From Deltaproteobacteria bacterium (lineage in GTDB: Bacteria > Myxococcota > Myxococcia > Myxococcales > JAHFDP01): DNA of 50,608 nt. This document shows, piece after piece, positions 1-9,100 of the stretch (position 1 is the stretch's first letter; the number at the start of each line of letters is the position of its first letter). Position numbers and translations under genes: made by a program. The DNA is taken from NCBI GenBank assembly GCA_023248955.1, contig JAHFDP010000008.1:1-50608 (forward strand). Direction: 5' to 3'. Under the pieces are notes generated by a model that was given only the letters and a program-made list of their open reading frames with translations, ran no database searches and was not told the DNA's origin.

Positions 1-1833
1 GCGCACCTCTTGGCGTTCGACAAAACGCTGGCCGACCTGCTCGATGCCATGCCCGCTGATTGGACCGTTTTTGTGACCAGCGATCATGGCGCGCGCGTGG
101 ATGGCCACCATGGTTCTGATTCGCCCGAGCAGCGGCGAGCGCCGATTTACGCCTACGGACCGGGAATCGTGCAGGACCGCAACGAGACGCGGACGCTCGA
201 CCAGATCGATCTCGCCACGACCTTCGCCGCGCTCTTGGGCATCGCGCCGCCCGCGGTCAGCCGTGGTCATCTCCTGGCCGAATGGCTCGACGTTCCAGCG
301 GCCGAACAGGCGCGGCTGGCTTGCGCAGATCTGGCGCGGCTCTCCACCTATGCCGGCCATGTTCTGGAGGCCTCGACCCTGGATCGCAGCGGCGCCGGCC
401 AAGCGTGCGCGCAAGGAACGGCGACAGGGAAAATCGCGGCCGCGCGAACCGCGGCACAAGCCCTCGACCGCGCCTTCGACGCCGCCAGCGTCACGGGATC
501 GGCACTCGGATGGTTGGTGGTTCTCTTTGCGATCGCGGGATCCATCGCCATCGCGTGGATCGTTCTCGACCTCTCCCGCGCGCAACTCGCGTCGTACGCC
601 GCGCTCGCGCTTTTGCTAATGGCGCTCGGAACCGCGCTCGCTTTCGAGATCGAACGCCTCTCTGGAAATTGGTCAGCCGTCGTGCTCGCGGTTGCCGCAT
701 TTCTCCTCTACGCGGCGCTCGGATTGGCGCTCTGGCGCGCCGGTGACAGCGCCGCTTGGGTGGATCGCAACCCCGCGATCGGCGCGCTGCTCATTCCCGG
801 AATTCTCCTCGCTACCGCCACCTGGCAGACGCAAGCCAACGCCTTTGCCGCCGCCGGGTTGACGATGACCCTCTCGATGGTCCACGGGCTCCCGCGCGCG
901 GGCGCGCCGTTTTCGTTGGCGCAAGCGCCCCGTGCCAGGTGGAGCAAAATCGGATGGACTTTCGTCCTGTTCTTGTGCCTCATCCGAATTGCCTTCGAGC
1001 GCTACTCCTACCTGCCGCCGTTCATCGAAGGGCGTCCTGATCTGGTCCTTGGACTCGCGCTGGGTTCGATCGCGCTCTTCGCCGCCATCCGCCACGCGCG
1101 AAAAACTTCACTCATGCCAACCGTCGTTGGCGCGATCTTGGCGATGAGTTGCCTCTGGCTTCGCCGATCCGCACCCGCGCCGTTTTGTTTGACGGCCTGG
1201 CTCTCGCTCGGCGCACTGGCGTTTCTCACCTGGCGTCGCGGTGATCGACGGCTCACCGAACTTCTCGCGCTGTCGTCGTACGCGTGGGTCTCGCGCGACG
1301 CGGAAATTCCCGCGCTGCTGGCGACCTATCTGGTGGCTTGTTTCGCCGGCGACTCATTTGCACGCGACCTTGCACGCGACGTGCGCGACGACGGCCCCAA
1401 CGCGCCGCTGCGTCCCACGCACCTTCTCGCGCTGATTACTTTTCTCTTCGCCTGGACCTATTCGCAACGCATCGGCGTTCAGCTGGGCATCGATTTCACC
1501 TCGTTCGATTTTGGCGCGGGATCGTTTCGCGAAGCAGACGCCTCGCTGCTGCGAATCCTCGCGGCGGTGCTCTACAAACACGCCCTGGCGCGGGCGGCGA
1601 TTCTCTTTGCGGTGCTAATTCCGTTGCGTGCCGACTACCGGAATTGGAGCCTGCGCGGACTGATGGTCGCCGAAGCCGCGCGTATTGCCGTGCTCACGGT
1701 GCATCTCATCGTCTGCCGCGGTTCGTTCTGGACGTCGCTGCACGCGCTGGGCGATTTGCCACACGCGATGTTGGGGCTCGTGACGGCGGCGTTCGCTTAC
1801 CAGCTTTCGACGCGAAGCCCCGGGACGCGGTGA
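1..1833 (+). CDS. Membrane phosphoesterase, alkaline phosphatase superfamily (5'-truncated)
   Basis: The reading frame is already open at base 1, so the N-terminal half of the catalytic domain lies outside the window. The visible part begins with the end of an alkaline-phosphatase/sulfatase fold. It has the metal-binding TSDHG motif near residue 30 and a following GHHG, as in the GPI ethanolamine-phosphate transferase (PIG-N/PIG-O-like) branch. From about residue 165 onward come roughly a dozen hydrophobic segments with a largely polytopic profile. A catalytic domain followed by many membrane spans suits transfer or hydrolysis of a phosphodiester on a lipid or glycan outside the inner membrane; the substrate cannot be inferred. 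The last 37 bases overlap the 3' end of the convergent toxin gene. Confidence 0.75.
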   Translation, partial: AHLLAFDKTLADLLDAMPADWTVFVTSDHGARVDGHHGSDSPEQRRAPIYAYGPGIVQDRNETRTLDQIDLATTFAALLGIAPPAVSRGHLLAEWLDVPAAEQARLACADLARLSTYAGHVLEASTLDRSGAGQACAQGTATGKIAAARTAAQALDRAFDAASVTGSALGWLVVLFAIAGSIAIAWIVLDLSRAQLASYAALALLLMALGTALAFEIERLSGNWSAVVLAVAAFLLYAALGLALWRAGDSAAWVDRNPAIGALLIPGILLATATWQTQANAFAAAGLTMTLSMVHGLPRAGAPFSLAQAPRARWSKIGWTFVLFLCLIRIAFERYSYLPPFIEGRPDLVLGLALGSIALFAAIRHARKTSLMPTVVGAILAMSCLWLRRSAPAPFCLTAWLSLGALAFLTWRRGDRRLTELLALSSYAWVSRDAEIPALLATYLVACFAGDSFARDLARDVRDDGPNAPLRPTHLLALITFLFAWTYSQRIGVQLGIDFTSFDFGAGSFREADASLLRILAAVLYKHALARAAILFAVLIPLRADYRNWSLRGLMVAEAARIAVLTVHLIVCRGSFWTSLHALGDLPHAMLGLVTAAFAYQLSTRSPGTR

Positions 1834-2192
1834 AACTCGGCGCCGTTCCGCGTGGCCAGTGTGGTGTCCGTCGAGAGCGCGATTGAAGCGATCAGGAGAT
1901 CGTTTGCACCAATCATCGTGCCGGCTCGCTTGAGCTGCGCACGAAGCGTTCCGTACCAAGCTGCGGCTAAATCATCGAACGGGAGCGAAGTGAATGGGCG
2001 GAAGAATTCGTCCAGCTTGCGTAGGTTGGCATCGACCTTCTGGCTGTTCCGGGCGCCGTAGAGCAGCTCGGCTTTGACCACGCTGCAAAGGAAAACCTCG
2101 TCGTGGTTCAGCGCGAGAAGTCGATCGCGAACCTTCTTGTCCTCGCCGTTCAGGAAGGCGACGCAGATGTTGGTGTCGAGGAGAACGTTCAC
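1797..2192 (-). CDS. vapC: VapC-family PIN-domain toxin
   Basis: This 131-residue protein matches a single PIN domain, the ribonuclease fold of type II VapC toxins. The start LLDTNICVAFL carries the first acidic residue, KAELLYG the conserved glutamate and GANDLLIA a further metal-ligand aspartate. The C-terminal EFHRVPGLRVESW resembles the VapC branch known to cut initiator tRNA, so that target is possible but unproven. It follows the antitoxin gene by 6 bp on the same strand. Its 3' end overlaps the membrane phosphoesterase gene tail to tail. Confidence 0.9.
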   Translation of the reverse strand: MNVLLDTNICVAFLNGEDKKVRDRLLALNHDEVFLCSVVKAELLYGARNSQKVDANLRKLDEFFRPFTSLPFDDLAAAWYGTLRAQLKRAGTMIGANDLLIASIALSTDTTLATRNGAEFHRVPGLRVESW

Positions 2193-2198
2193 AAGGAC

Positions 2199-2411
2199 TT
2201 AAGGCTCTTCAGGCGGCGCGTCTTCGATGGCGGGAAACTTACCGCCCCAGCTCCCGTAGAGCTTGGTGAAATCTTTGGGCCAACGCGGCGGCCGCAGCGC
2301 TTCCGTGGCCAGGTCCGCCATGAACGCCGAGAGGCTCTTTCGCGAACGCTTGGCCTCCTTCTTCACCTGTCGTTCAAGCGTTCCTGGAAGATAAATGGTA
2401 AGCTGGGACAT
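2199..2411 (-). CDS. Ribbon-helix-helix antitoxin partner of the PIN toxin
   Basis: A 70-residue protein. MSQLTIYLPGTLERQVKKEA begins with a beta strand and then two helices, as in ribbon-helix-helix (CopG/Arc-like) DNA-binding antitoxins. The C-terminal segment, rich in Pro and acidic residues, would wrap the toxin. I chose the ATG at 2411 over the longer frame to 2546 because the extension has no family character and a good promoter (2420-2447) ends just before this codon. Toxins of this PIN branch are often paired with AbrB-type VapB, so an RHH partner is a slightly unusual combination. It probably represses its own promoter. Confidence 0.85.
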   Translation of the reverse strand: MSQLTIYLPGTLERQVKKEAKRSRKSLSAFMADLATEALRPPRWPKDFTKLYGSWGGKFPAIEDAPPEEP

Positions 2412-2419
2412 AGGCCACT

Positions 2420-2447
2420 TATATATGACAAAGTATAGTTTGGACAA
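2420..2447 (-). promoter_or_regulatory. Sigma-70-type promoter of the 2199-2411 antitoxin
   Basis: On the minus strand TTGTCC (2442-2447) and TATATA (2420-2425) are separated by 16 bp. Only 8 bases separate the -10 box from the ATG, so transcription should begin at or next to the start codon and give a leaderless message. The surrounding AT-rich stretch is the likely operator for autoregulation. Confidence 0.5.
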
Positions 2448-2530
2448 GTGTCGCGCGCTACGAACACCAGCAGCGGCAATAACCCCTTTGACAGAGAGCA
2501 AAGTCCATCCTTGACGCACCTCGCCGCCGC

Positions 2531-3433
2531 GTGAGACTTTTTCCACTGGTGAACACTCGATTCCATCTCGTTCTCGCTGCTCTTTCCGCCATCACGCTCG
2601 GGTTGTCGACCGCGGCCTCCGCGGCTGAACAGCTCCCCAAACTGGCGTTGGCCAACGTCGGTGCCGGAGAAGGCGTCTCCATCAAAACCGCGGCCACGGT
2701 CGAGGAGTTGCTCCTCGGCGCGCTCGAAGACACGCACCGATTCAAGGTCATCGGCTCGAGCGACATCTCCGGGCTTCTGAGCTTCGAACAGAAACGCCAA
2801 GCCGTCGGCTGCACCGAAGATAGCTGCATGGCCGAGCTGGCGGGCGCGCTGGGCGTCGAGTATGTGGCCTCGGCCAACGTGGGCCGTTTGGGCGATCTGC
2901 GTGTACTTACATTCAAAATAATCGACGTCAAAGCCGCGCGCGTTGTGTCCCGCGTGCGCCGCACGGTGGCCAACGACACCGAGTTGGCCAACGCCATCGA
3001 CGCGGTGGCCAAAGAAGCGGCGGGCGAAATTCCTGCGGCCAAGAGAGCCGAAGCGAAGGCAGCGAAACTTGAACCCGCAACGATGGCAACCGCCTCGGCG
3101 CCACCTGCCGCGGTGGCCTCGATCGCACCGATCGCACCTCCATCCGCGGCGCCCGTCGAAGCGATCGCAACAGCCACCGTAGAGCCAACCCAACACACAC
3201 GCTGGCCCGCCTACACCGCGCTGGCATTGGGTGCGGCGACGCTAATCGGCGGCGCGACTTTCTCCTACCTGGCGCACAACGACGCCAGCACGCTCAAATC
3301 TGGTCCGCAAAGCGGCGCCGTACAGGCCACCCGTCTCGCCAACGTGAACACCAACAACGATCGCGCCACCTGGCTCTTCGGCGGCGGCGCGGCCATTCTT
3401 GTGGGCGGCGGCGTCCTCTTTTTTGTCTTTTAG
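2531..3433 (+). CDS. Exported CsgG/TolB-N-like protein with C-terminal membrane segments
   Basis: The 300-residue protein starts at GTG and has a signal peptide ending near residue 32 (STAASAAEQ). Residues about 36-160 (KLALANVGAGEGVS, then FKVIGSSDI and CMAELAGALGVEYVASANVGRLG) resemble the alpha/beta domain of CsgG/TolB-N-like proteins that score a cellular parameter or bind partners in the periplasm. An Ala/Pro-rich linker follows (about 175-230). Two hydrophobic segments come last (about 236-258 and 283-300), the second ending the protein. The HYDIN-repeat lipoprotein begins 9 bp downstream, with its ribosome site overlapping this stop, so the two are co-transcribed. Its exact function is unknown. 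Confidence 0.75.
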   Translation: MRLFPLVNTRFHLVLAALSAITLGLSTAASAAEQLPKLALANVGAGEGVSIKTAATVEELLLGALEDTHRFKVIGSSDISGLLSFEQKRQAVGCTEDSCMAELAGALGVEYVASANVGRLGDLRVLTFKIIDVKAARVVSRVRRTVANDTELANAIDAVAKEAAGEIPAAKRAEAKAAKLEPATMATASAPPAAVASIAPIAPPSAAPVEAIATATVEPTQHTRWPAYTALALGAATLIGGATFSYLAHNDASTLKSGPQSGAVQATRLANVNTNNDRATWLFGGGAAILVGGGVLFFVF

Positions 3434-3442
3434 GAAAGGTCT

Positions 3443-5698
3443 ATGCGACGCATTTTCATCGCCACACTCGCGCTCCTCGCCGGCTGCCCGGCAAAGGTCA
3501 CGCTCGGCGACGTTCCCTGCACCAACAACACCAACTGCCCCGACAACGCGTTTTGCGAGGTTGCCACTGGCCGTTGCGCTCCGGTCGATCCGGCGCGCCC
3601 GGCCACGGCCAAGTTGGCGCTGCAAGCCGGATCTAGCGGCGATTTCGGAACGGTTGGAATCGGCGGCAACAAAGAGCTGACGCTCACCCTCGTCAATTCG
3701 GGAAGCGCGGCTGCAACGGGAATAGCGGCCGTCAAACTCGACGCGCCCTTCACCTACAAAGAAGATGCTTATCCCGGCACCGGCGGCACCTGCGGCAAGA
3801 CGCTCGCCGGAAGCGGCGGAAGTTGCAAACTCGTTCTCGTTTTCGTGCCCTCCACCGAGGGAAACGCCAACGAAACGTTGAAGCTCAACTACAACGACGG
3901 AAAGAGTAACCAAGCCTTCGAGCAGGCACTCACGGGCGCCGGCGCGCTCCCCGCTGCGCTCTCGTTTAGCGCCGACAAGCTGAGTGCCGACGCGCTCGAT
4001 TTTGGCATCGTCGCCATTGGAGGATCGGCCTCGGTGGACGTCTCCGTTGCGAATACGGGAGCGCTCCCGGCTACCCAAATCGCCGCGGCTAGCCTCGGTG
4101 GAGATTTCGCGTTCGAAGGGGGCACATACCCAGGAACCGGTGCAAACGGATGCTCCGCCACCATCGCCGCCGCTGCCTCTTGCAAGTTGCATCTCGTTTT
4201 CAAGCCATCCGTCGCCGGGGCCGCCGCCACCGCGCTCCTCCTCTCCTTTTCAGATGGCGCCGTCTCCAGCCAAAGCGCAATGCTCAGGTTGACGGGAGCC
4301 GGCGGCAAACCGGCTCTTCTCACCTTTCATCAAAGCGCCCTGGATTTTGAAGTCGTGCGCGTTGGAGCAAGCACGGCGAAAATTTTCAACGTCGACTACA
4401 GCGGTGAAGTAGCCGCCACCGGCGTTTCCTTGAGCAGGCTGGTGTCGCCCTTCGCTAGGACCGGAGGGAGCTGCGGCGCGACGATTTCGCGTGGCGGATG
4501 CACCTTGGAAATCACCTTCACGCCAACCGCGCAGGCGCTGGTGGGACCGATCGGTTTGTCGCTCTCCTACAACAACGGCGTCTCCACCCTTTCGACGCCG
4601 TCCGCGAGCCTCTCCGGCCGAGGCGTCATTCCGGCGACGCTCTCGTGGGCCGACGCTGCTGATCACAATTTTGGGCCACAGATCGTCGGCGTAACCACGC
4701 CGCTCTCTCTGGATGTGAACTATGACGGAGGCGTTGCGGCGACTGCGCTCAGCGCCAGCCTTTCGAATCTAGAAGGCCCCGATGGCGGCTTTGCCGTCGA
4801 CGCCGGAAGTTGCGTGGGTCCACTCTCGAGGGGCTGCACCGTCGGCGCGAACTTTTTGCCGCAAAACAGCGGGGCGACTTCGGCGCAGTTTAACCTCGCC
4901 TACAACGATGGGGTCGGCACGCAAACGCTTAGCAAGAAGTTGTCCGGCACGGGGCAGCTTCCGGCGGTGCTGTCTTTTCAGGAAGGAGCGAGATTTTCGT
5001 TCGCCCCCGTTCTTCTGGGACAGTCGGCGACCAAGACCTTTCACGTCCTTGCCGTGGGCGACGTTGCCGCGACTTCCGTGACGGCGAATACAGGTTCCGG
5101 ACCGTTCGCGGTGACCAAGAACGATTGCGGGACGTCCATCGCCGCTCCCGGAGGCTGCGCCATCACGGTCACCTTTACGCCGGCCGTCGTGGGAACAGCC
5201 ACGGGAGTGTTTGGACTCTCGTACAACAACGGACTACGCGCGACCGACGTGGGAGTCACGCTTACTGGCACCGGAACCAGCAGCACGACGTCGTTGGTTT
5301 GGACGAATACCGCCAACTATGGGTCGGCGACGGCAGGGTCGACTTTGGTCATTCCCGCCGGTTCTTGCTCGACACAAGGACAGACCAGCACCGTCACGGT
5401 CGCTTCCGGCCTGAACGGAGTTCAGGTGCAGTACGCGGTTCGCGGCGTGGCTAGTCCATCTTGCGCCGTCTACTCAACGTCGTCGACCAGCTTCGTAAAG
5501 GAATGCGGAATTCAGCCCGCCGCAACCTATCCCGTCGGCACGTACATCACGTTTGCCTGCTTTACGCCAGCCTTAACACCAATAAATCTGCCCTTTCCTG
5601 GCGAGGATTTCGGCTCCGCGGGGGCGCCGAACCCGACGGAGTATCAGGTATGCAATCGCAATTTCACTTTCATCTTAGGCACCTACACCTGCAAATGA
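3443..5698 (+). CDS. Lipoprotein with five HYDIN/ASPM-like Ig repeats (choice-of-anchor D type)
   Basis: A 751-residue secreted protein. The signal peptide ends in the lipobox LLAGC with Cys15, followed by a short Cys-rich stretch (CTNNTNCPDNAFC) typical of myxobacterial lipoproteins. About five repeats of 105-115 residues run from ~50 to ~610. Each contains a 'FG.V..G......V.N.G...AT' strand pattern, a Cys pair and a 'CKL...F.P' strand, as in ASPM-SPD-2-HYDIN/choice-of-anchor D immunoglobulin-like folds. The tail (~611-751) is Ser/Thr-rich with several cysteines. It is probably a surface adhesive or scaffold protein. The stop shares ATGA with the next start, giving translational coupling. 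Confidence 0.8.
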   Translation: MRRIFIATLALLAGCPAKVTLGDVPCTNNTNCPDNAFCEVATGRCAPVDPARPATAKLALQAGSSGDFGTVGIGGNKELTLTLVNSGSAAATGIAAVKLDAPFTYKEDAYPGTGGTCGKTLAGSGGSCKLVLVFVPSTEGNANETLKLNYNDGKSNQAFEQALTGAGALPAALSFSADKLSADALDFGIVAIGGSASVDVSVANTGALPATQIAAASLGGDFAFEGGTYPGTGANGCSATIAAAASCKLHLVFKPSVAGAAATALLLSFSDGAVSSQSAMLRLTGAGGKPALLTFHQSALDFEVVRVGASTAKIFNVDYSGEVAATGVSLSRLVSPFARTGGSCGATISRGGCTLEITFTPTAQALVGPIGLSLSYNNGVSTLSTPSASLSGRGVIPATLSWADAADHNFGPQIVGVTTPLSLDVNYDGGVAATALSASLSNLEGPDGGFAVDAGSCVGPLSRGCTVGANFLPQNSGATSAQFNLAYNDGVGTQTLSKKLSGTGQLPAVLSFQEGARFSFAPVLLGQSATKTFHVLAVGDVAATSVTANTGSGPFAVTKNDCGTSIAAPGGCAITVTFTPAVVGTATGVFGLSYNNGLRATDVGVTLTGTGTSSTTSLVWTNTANYGSATAGSTLVIPAGSCSTQGQTSTVTVASGLNGVQVQYAVRGVASPSCAVYSTSSTSFVKECGIQPAATYPVGTYITFACFTPALTPINLPFPGEDFGSAGAPNPTEYQVCNRNFTFILGTYTCK

Positions 5699-6279
5699 TC
5701 GAACCGCTCGAGCCGCAAGATCTTTGGCCGCTTCCGGTCTACGCGCGCATCCGCGACGAGGTTCGACGGCAGGTGATCGCGCACAAAAAGCCGCGGCGCC
5801 TCGAGCTGGGCCCGAGCATGTCCGTGCTCTTCGAAACGCGGCTGTCGGTGAAGTTTCAGGTGATGGAATTGGTGCGCGCGGAAGGCATGACCGAGGAGGC
5901 CGCCATCGCGGAGGAGCTGGCGGCATTCAATCCGCTGCTGCCTGGAGAAGGCGCGCTCCACGCGACACTGATGGTGGAATCACCGAGCGAAGCGGAGGCC
6001 ATTGCGATTCTGGAAAAGCTGCAAGGGCTTCAAGGAACGGTGGCGCTGGAATTTAAAAACGGCGCGCGTTGCGTGGCCACCTTCGACGAAGCGCGTGACG
6101 ACGGACGGCGGATTTCGGCGGTGCAGTTTCTTCATTTCGCGCTGGGGCCGCTGGCCGAGAATTTGCCACCGAAAGCAGGTGGAACGGTGCGACTTGTATG
6201 CACACATATGCACTATTCGTATGCATCGGTGCTGATGGCCGAGACCCGCGCGGCGCTGGTGGACGATCTAAACAGCTAG
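5695..6279 (+). CDS. DUF3501 family protein
   Basis: A 194-residue soluble protein recognised as DUF3501 from the opening LEPQDLWPLPVYARIRDEVR, the IAHKKPRRLELGPSMSVLFE block and the EELAAFNPLLPGEGALHATL block. The family has no established function; in other genomes it often sits near rubrerythrin or Fe-S genes, which are absent here. The ATG at 5695 overlaps the upstream stop as ATGA and agrees with the usual family length. The longer frame from 5461 is the shadow of the lipoprotein gene. Confidence 0.85.
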   Translation: MIEPLEPQDLWPLPVYARIRDEVRRQVIAHKKPRRLELGPSMSVLFETRLSVKFQVMELVRAEGMTEEAAIAEELAAFNPLLPGEGALHATLMVESPSEAEAIAILEKLQGLQGTVALEFKNGARCVATFDEARDDGRRISAVQFLHFALGPLAENLPPKAGGTVRLVCTHMHYSYASVLMAETRAALVDDLNS

Positions 6280-6320
6280 CTCCGAGATCGGCGTTTCCCG
6301 CGTCTTGATCGGCTCGCCGC

Positions 6321-6986
6321 TCACTTGGGCAGCGGAACGAATGGGAAGCGGCCGGTCGATTGCACATACGCAGCAAGCCGCGGTCGCCTGCCGATGCGCT
6401 CGAAATGGGCCATCAGAAGCGCGAACGGCGACAGCGCGGCGAATCCGTTGTCGCGAATGAGTTCGCACAAAAGCCAGAGCGCGAGATCGGCAACCGTGAG
6501 CGAATCGCTGACCAAATAACCACGGCCATCACCATTCGAGGCGAGCAGGCGATCGAAATGGCCGAGCCAGCGTGGGAGAAATTGCGTGTCTAGCTCAACG
6601 CGCAAAGCGGCGCGCTGGTCGCTTTCGACGAGAACCAGCTTGCGCAATTCGCCGCGCACGTCGTCGTAGGCCCCGAGCATCTGATCGATTTGGGCCACGT
6701 CCCGCGCGGTTTTGCCGAGCATTCCGTGCGTCGCGCCAAGGTAGCGCACGATGGCCATGCTCTGCGCCAATCGAAAACCATCGTGATCTTCCCACACCGG
6801 CACGGCGCCGAAGGGCAAGAGGCCCGAGGCCTTGAGCGCGTCGAAATCAGTGGGCCGGCCATTGGTGGGTAACGTTCCTTTTCCCACTGGATGCTCTTCC
6901 CACTTCATCCCAGATTCGGCGAGCACGAGGCGAATCAGCTCGGCACGTCCGCGCGCCGCGAAATAGATGAGCGTTGGCTTGGTCAT
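6321..6986 (-). CDS. Glutathione S-transferase
   Basis: A 221-residue two-domain cytosolic GST. The N-terminal thioredoxin-like domain (about 1-85) opens with LIYFAARGRAELIRL, where Tyr8 is at the catalytic position of sigma/alpha-like classes, and contains the glutathione-site elements FGAVPVWED and LAQSMAIVRYL. The all-helical domain (about 95-215) carries the conserved SLTVADLALW hydrophobic staple/N-capping region. The usual role is conjugating glutathione to electrophiles or peroxides. It is divergent from the glyoxalase-fold gene, and the 56-bp gap must hold both promoters. Confidence 0.9.
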   Translation of the reverse strand: MTKPTLIYFAARGRAELIRLVLAESGMKWEEHPVGKGTLPTNGRPTDFDALKASGLLPFGAVPVWEDHDGFRLAQSMAIVRYLGATHGMLGKTARDVAQIDQMLGAYDDVRGELRKLVLVESDQRAALRVELDTQFLPRWLGHFDRLLASNGDGRGYLVSDSLTVADLALWLLCELIRDNGFAALSPFALLMAHFERIGRRPRLAAYVQSTGRFPFVPLPK

Positions 6987-7042
6987 GCGCGCGATTTACG
7001 CCCGACAAGTGCCGCATGCAACACGCCGCAGTAGAATAAGGG

Positions 7043-7483
7043 ATGGTCCAAGAACTTGGTCATCTCGTTCTCTACGTTCGCAATCTCGCGCGCTCACGCA
7101 CGTTCTATCGAGACATCCTGGGCTTCCGCGAAATCTTCGCCCTGCCCTACGGCGCGGCGTTTTCGAGCGGACGCACGCACCACGAATTGCTCTTGCTCGA
7201 AGTCGGCCCGACGGCAGCGCCGATTCCGCGCGGTGCGCGCGTGGGCCTCTACCACTTCGGCTTGAAAATCGGCGACAGCGACGACGACCTGCGCGCCATG
7301 CTGCTCGCGCTTTCGAAGGCGGGCACCACGATCGTCGGCGCGAGCGATCACGTCGTCACGCACAGCCTCTACATTCTCGATCCCGACGGAAACGAAGTGG
7401 AGCTCTACATCGACGTACCGGGCGTCGATTGGAAATCCGATCCCGCGATGATGATGGGCGCGCCGAAGCCGCTGCGACTCTAA
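7043..7483 (+). CDS. VOC-family glyoxalase/dioxygenase-like protein
   Basis: A 146-residue single vicinal-oxygen-chelate protein with two beta-alpha-beta-beta-beta modules. The first metal ligand is in ELGHLVLYVRNLARSRTFY and the second Glu in YILDPDGNEVELY. Relatives include glyoxalase I, fosfomycin-resistance enzymes and extradiol dioxygenases; the reaction cannot be assigned. A TAGAAT hexamer lies at 7032-7037, five bases before the ATG. This could be a -10 box of a leaderless message, because there is no properly spaced ribosome site. Confidence 0.85.
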   Translation: MVQELGHLVLYVRNLARSRTFYRDILGFREIFALPYGAAFSSGRTHHELLLLEVGPTAAPIPRGARVGLYHFGLKIGDSDDDLRAMLLALSKAGTTIVGASDHVVTHSLYILDPDGNEVELYIDVPGVDWKSDPAMMMGAPKPLRL

Positions 7484-7543
7484 CGCCCGTGCTTCGCTCG
7501 ACTGCGGACTGGCGAGTGGCCGGTTCGAGCGTAAACTACGGCC

Positions 7544-8488
7544 ATGGCTCGCCCTCCGCGCATCCCCGAATCCGAAATTACACCCGAGCGGCTCTACCTC
7601 GGACGGCGCGATTTTCTCGCGCTGGGCGCGGGTGGGGCCGTGGGCGCGGCAGCCTTGACCTCGGCGATCGCGCGCGCCGCAACACCAGCGGGCACGCCGC
7701 TTTCCGCTGTGAAAAAGCAAAATTTCGCCGGCGACGAGAAGCCGAACACGCTCGACGAAATCACGCACTACAACAATTTTTACGAGCTCGGCACCGACAA
7801 GGAAGATCCCGCCGTGCATGCAGGATCTCTGAAACCGCGACCGTGGCAAATCGCCGTGGAAGGCGAAATTAAAAAGCCGCGCATCTTCGACATCGACGAG
7901 CTCATGAAGCTCTTTCCGCTCGAGGAACGCATCTACCGCATGCGCTGCGTGGAGGCCTGGTCGATGGTCATTCCGTGGCTCGGGTTTCCGCTCGGCGATT
8001 TCCTTCGCCGACTCGAGCCGACGTCGAAAGCGAAGTACGTCGCCTTCACCACGCTCTTCGATCCGGCGCAGCTGCCCGGCCAGCAGCGCGCGGTTTTGCA
8101 GTGGCCTTACGTCGAAGGATTGCGCATCGATGAGGCGACGCATCCACTGGCGATGCTGGCCGTCGGGCTCTATGGACAGACGCTGCTCGGGCAAAACGGC
8201 GCGCCGATTCGTCTCGTGGCCCCTTGGAAATATGGGTTTAAAGGCATCAAGTCGATCGTGAAGATTCGACTGGTCGCCGACCAGCCGCCGACCAGTTGGA
8301 ATCTTTCCGCGCCGCACGAATATGGTTTTTACGCCAACGTGAATCCCGCGGTGGATCACCCACGCTGGAGCCAAGCCAAGGAGCGGCGCATCGGGGAATT
8401 CGGACGGCGCAAAACGTTGCCGTTCAACGGCTACGCGGACCAGGTGGCTTCGCTGTACAGCGGGCTCGACTTGGCGAAAAATTTTTAG
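7544..8488 (+). CDS. msrP: Protein-methionine-sulfoxide reductase, molybdopterin subunit MsrP
   Basis: A 314-residue sulfite-oxidase-fold molybdoenzyme that repairs oxidised methionines in periplasmic proteins. The N-terminus has a twin-arginine signal ([15 protein letters not shown]) for folded export after cofactor insertion. The Mo-coordinating Cys is in [11 protein letters not shown] at about residue 146, and [14 protein letters not shown] is a typical family block. The gene for its membrane partner starts 2 bp downstream. A TAAACT hexamer at 7532-7537 lies six bases before the ATG and no ribosome site is visible. Confidence 0.95.
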   Translation: MARPPRIPESEITPERLYLGRRDFLALGAGGAVGAAALTSAIARAATPAGTPLSAVKKQNFAGDEKPNTLDEITHYNNFYELGTDKEDPAVHAGSLKPRPWQIAVEGEIKKPRIFDIDELMKLFPLEERIYRMRCVEAWSMVIPWLGFPLGDFLRRLEPTSKAKYVAFTTLFDPAQLPGQQRAVLQWPYVEGLRIDEATHPLAMLAVGLYGQTLLGQNGAPIRLVAPWKYGFKGIKSIVKIRLVADQPPTSWNLSAPHEYGFYANVNPAVDHPRWSQAKERRIGEFGRRKTLPFNGYADQVASLYSGLDLAKNF

Positions 8489-8489
8489 C

Positions 8490-9092
8490 GTGGCGCTCGA
8501 CAAAAACAAATTGCGCCTGATCAAAAGCGTCGCCTTCGCCGCGCTGTTGATGCCCATCGCGCGGATCGCCTTTCAACTCTGGCGCCACACGCTCGGCGCC
8601 GATCCGGTCGCCATCACGCTCAACCGCCTCGGCTTCTGGACGCTGACGTTTCTGCTCTCGTCGCTGGCCTGCACGCCGATGAAGAGCCTCACGGGATGGA
8701 CGTGGCCCCTGCGGTTGCGGCGCATGATCGGCCTCTTCGCTTTTTTCTACGCGGCGCTGCACCTAACCACCTACGCGGTCGTCGATCAGCAGCTCGACTG
8801 GCATGACATTTTCGCAGACATCGTCAAACGCAAATTCATCACCATCGGATTCGCCGCGTTCCTGCTGCTCGTGCCGTTGGCCGTCACGTCGACCGACGGC
8901 TGGGTGCGCCGCCTCGGATTCAAACGGTGGAAACGGATCCATCGGCTCGTCTATGTCGCCGCGGTGCTCGGTGTCCTCCATTTCATCTGGCGCGTGAAAG
9001 CCGATCTGCTCGAGCCGGTTGTCTTTGCGGGCGTGTTGTTGGTCCTGTTTCTGATGCGGATCCTCGACGCGCTGCAGTCCAAGAAGGGGTAA
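8490..9092 (+). CDS. msrQ: MsrQ, haem-binding membrane partner of MsrP
   Basis: A 200-residue ferric-reductase-like transmembrane protein with a GTG start 1 base after the msrP stop. About six hydrophobic helices are visible. Conserved His residues sit in [10 protein letters not shown] and in [19 protein letters not shown], the usual b-haem ligands. In MsrPQ systems MsrQ carries electrons from the respiratory chain or cytosolic flavin to MsrP. Adjacency and spacing show it is co-transcribed with msrP and probably with the hut genes behind it. Confidence 0.93.
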   Translation: MALDKNKLRLIKSVAFAALLMPIARIAFQLWRHTLGADPVAITLNRLGFWTLTFLLSSLACTPMKSLTGWTWPLRLRRMIGLFAFFYAALHLTTYAVVDQQLDWHDIFADIVKRKFITIGFAAFLLLVPLAVTSTDGWVRRLGFKRWKRIHRLVYVAAVLGVLHFIWRVKADLLEPVVFAGVLLVLFLMRILDALQSKKG

Positions 9093-9100
9093 AAAAACGC

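Noticed and set aside
7094-8557. Long minus-strand frame (487 codons) opposite the VOC and msrP genes
   Set aside because: It is the antisense shadow of two clear family members; high GC keeps opposite frames open and it has no domain character.
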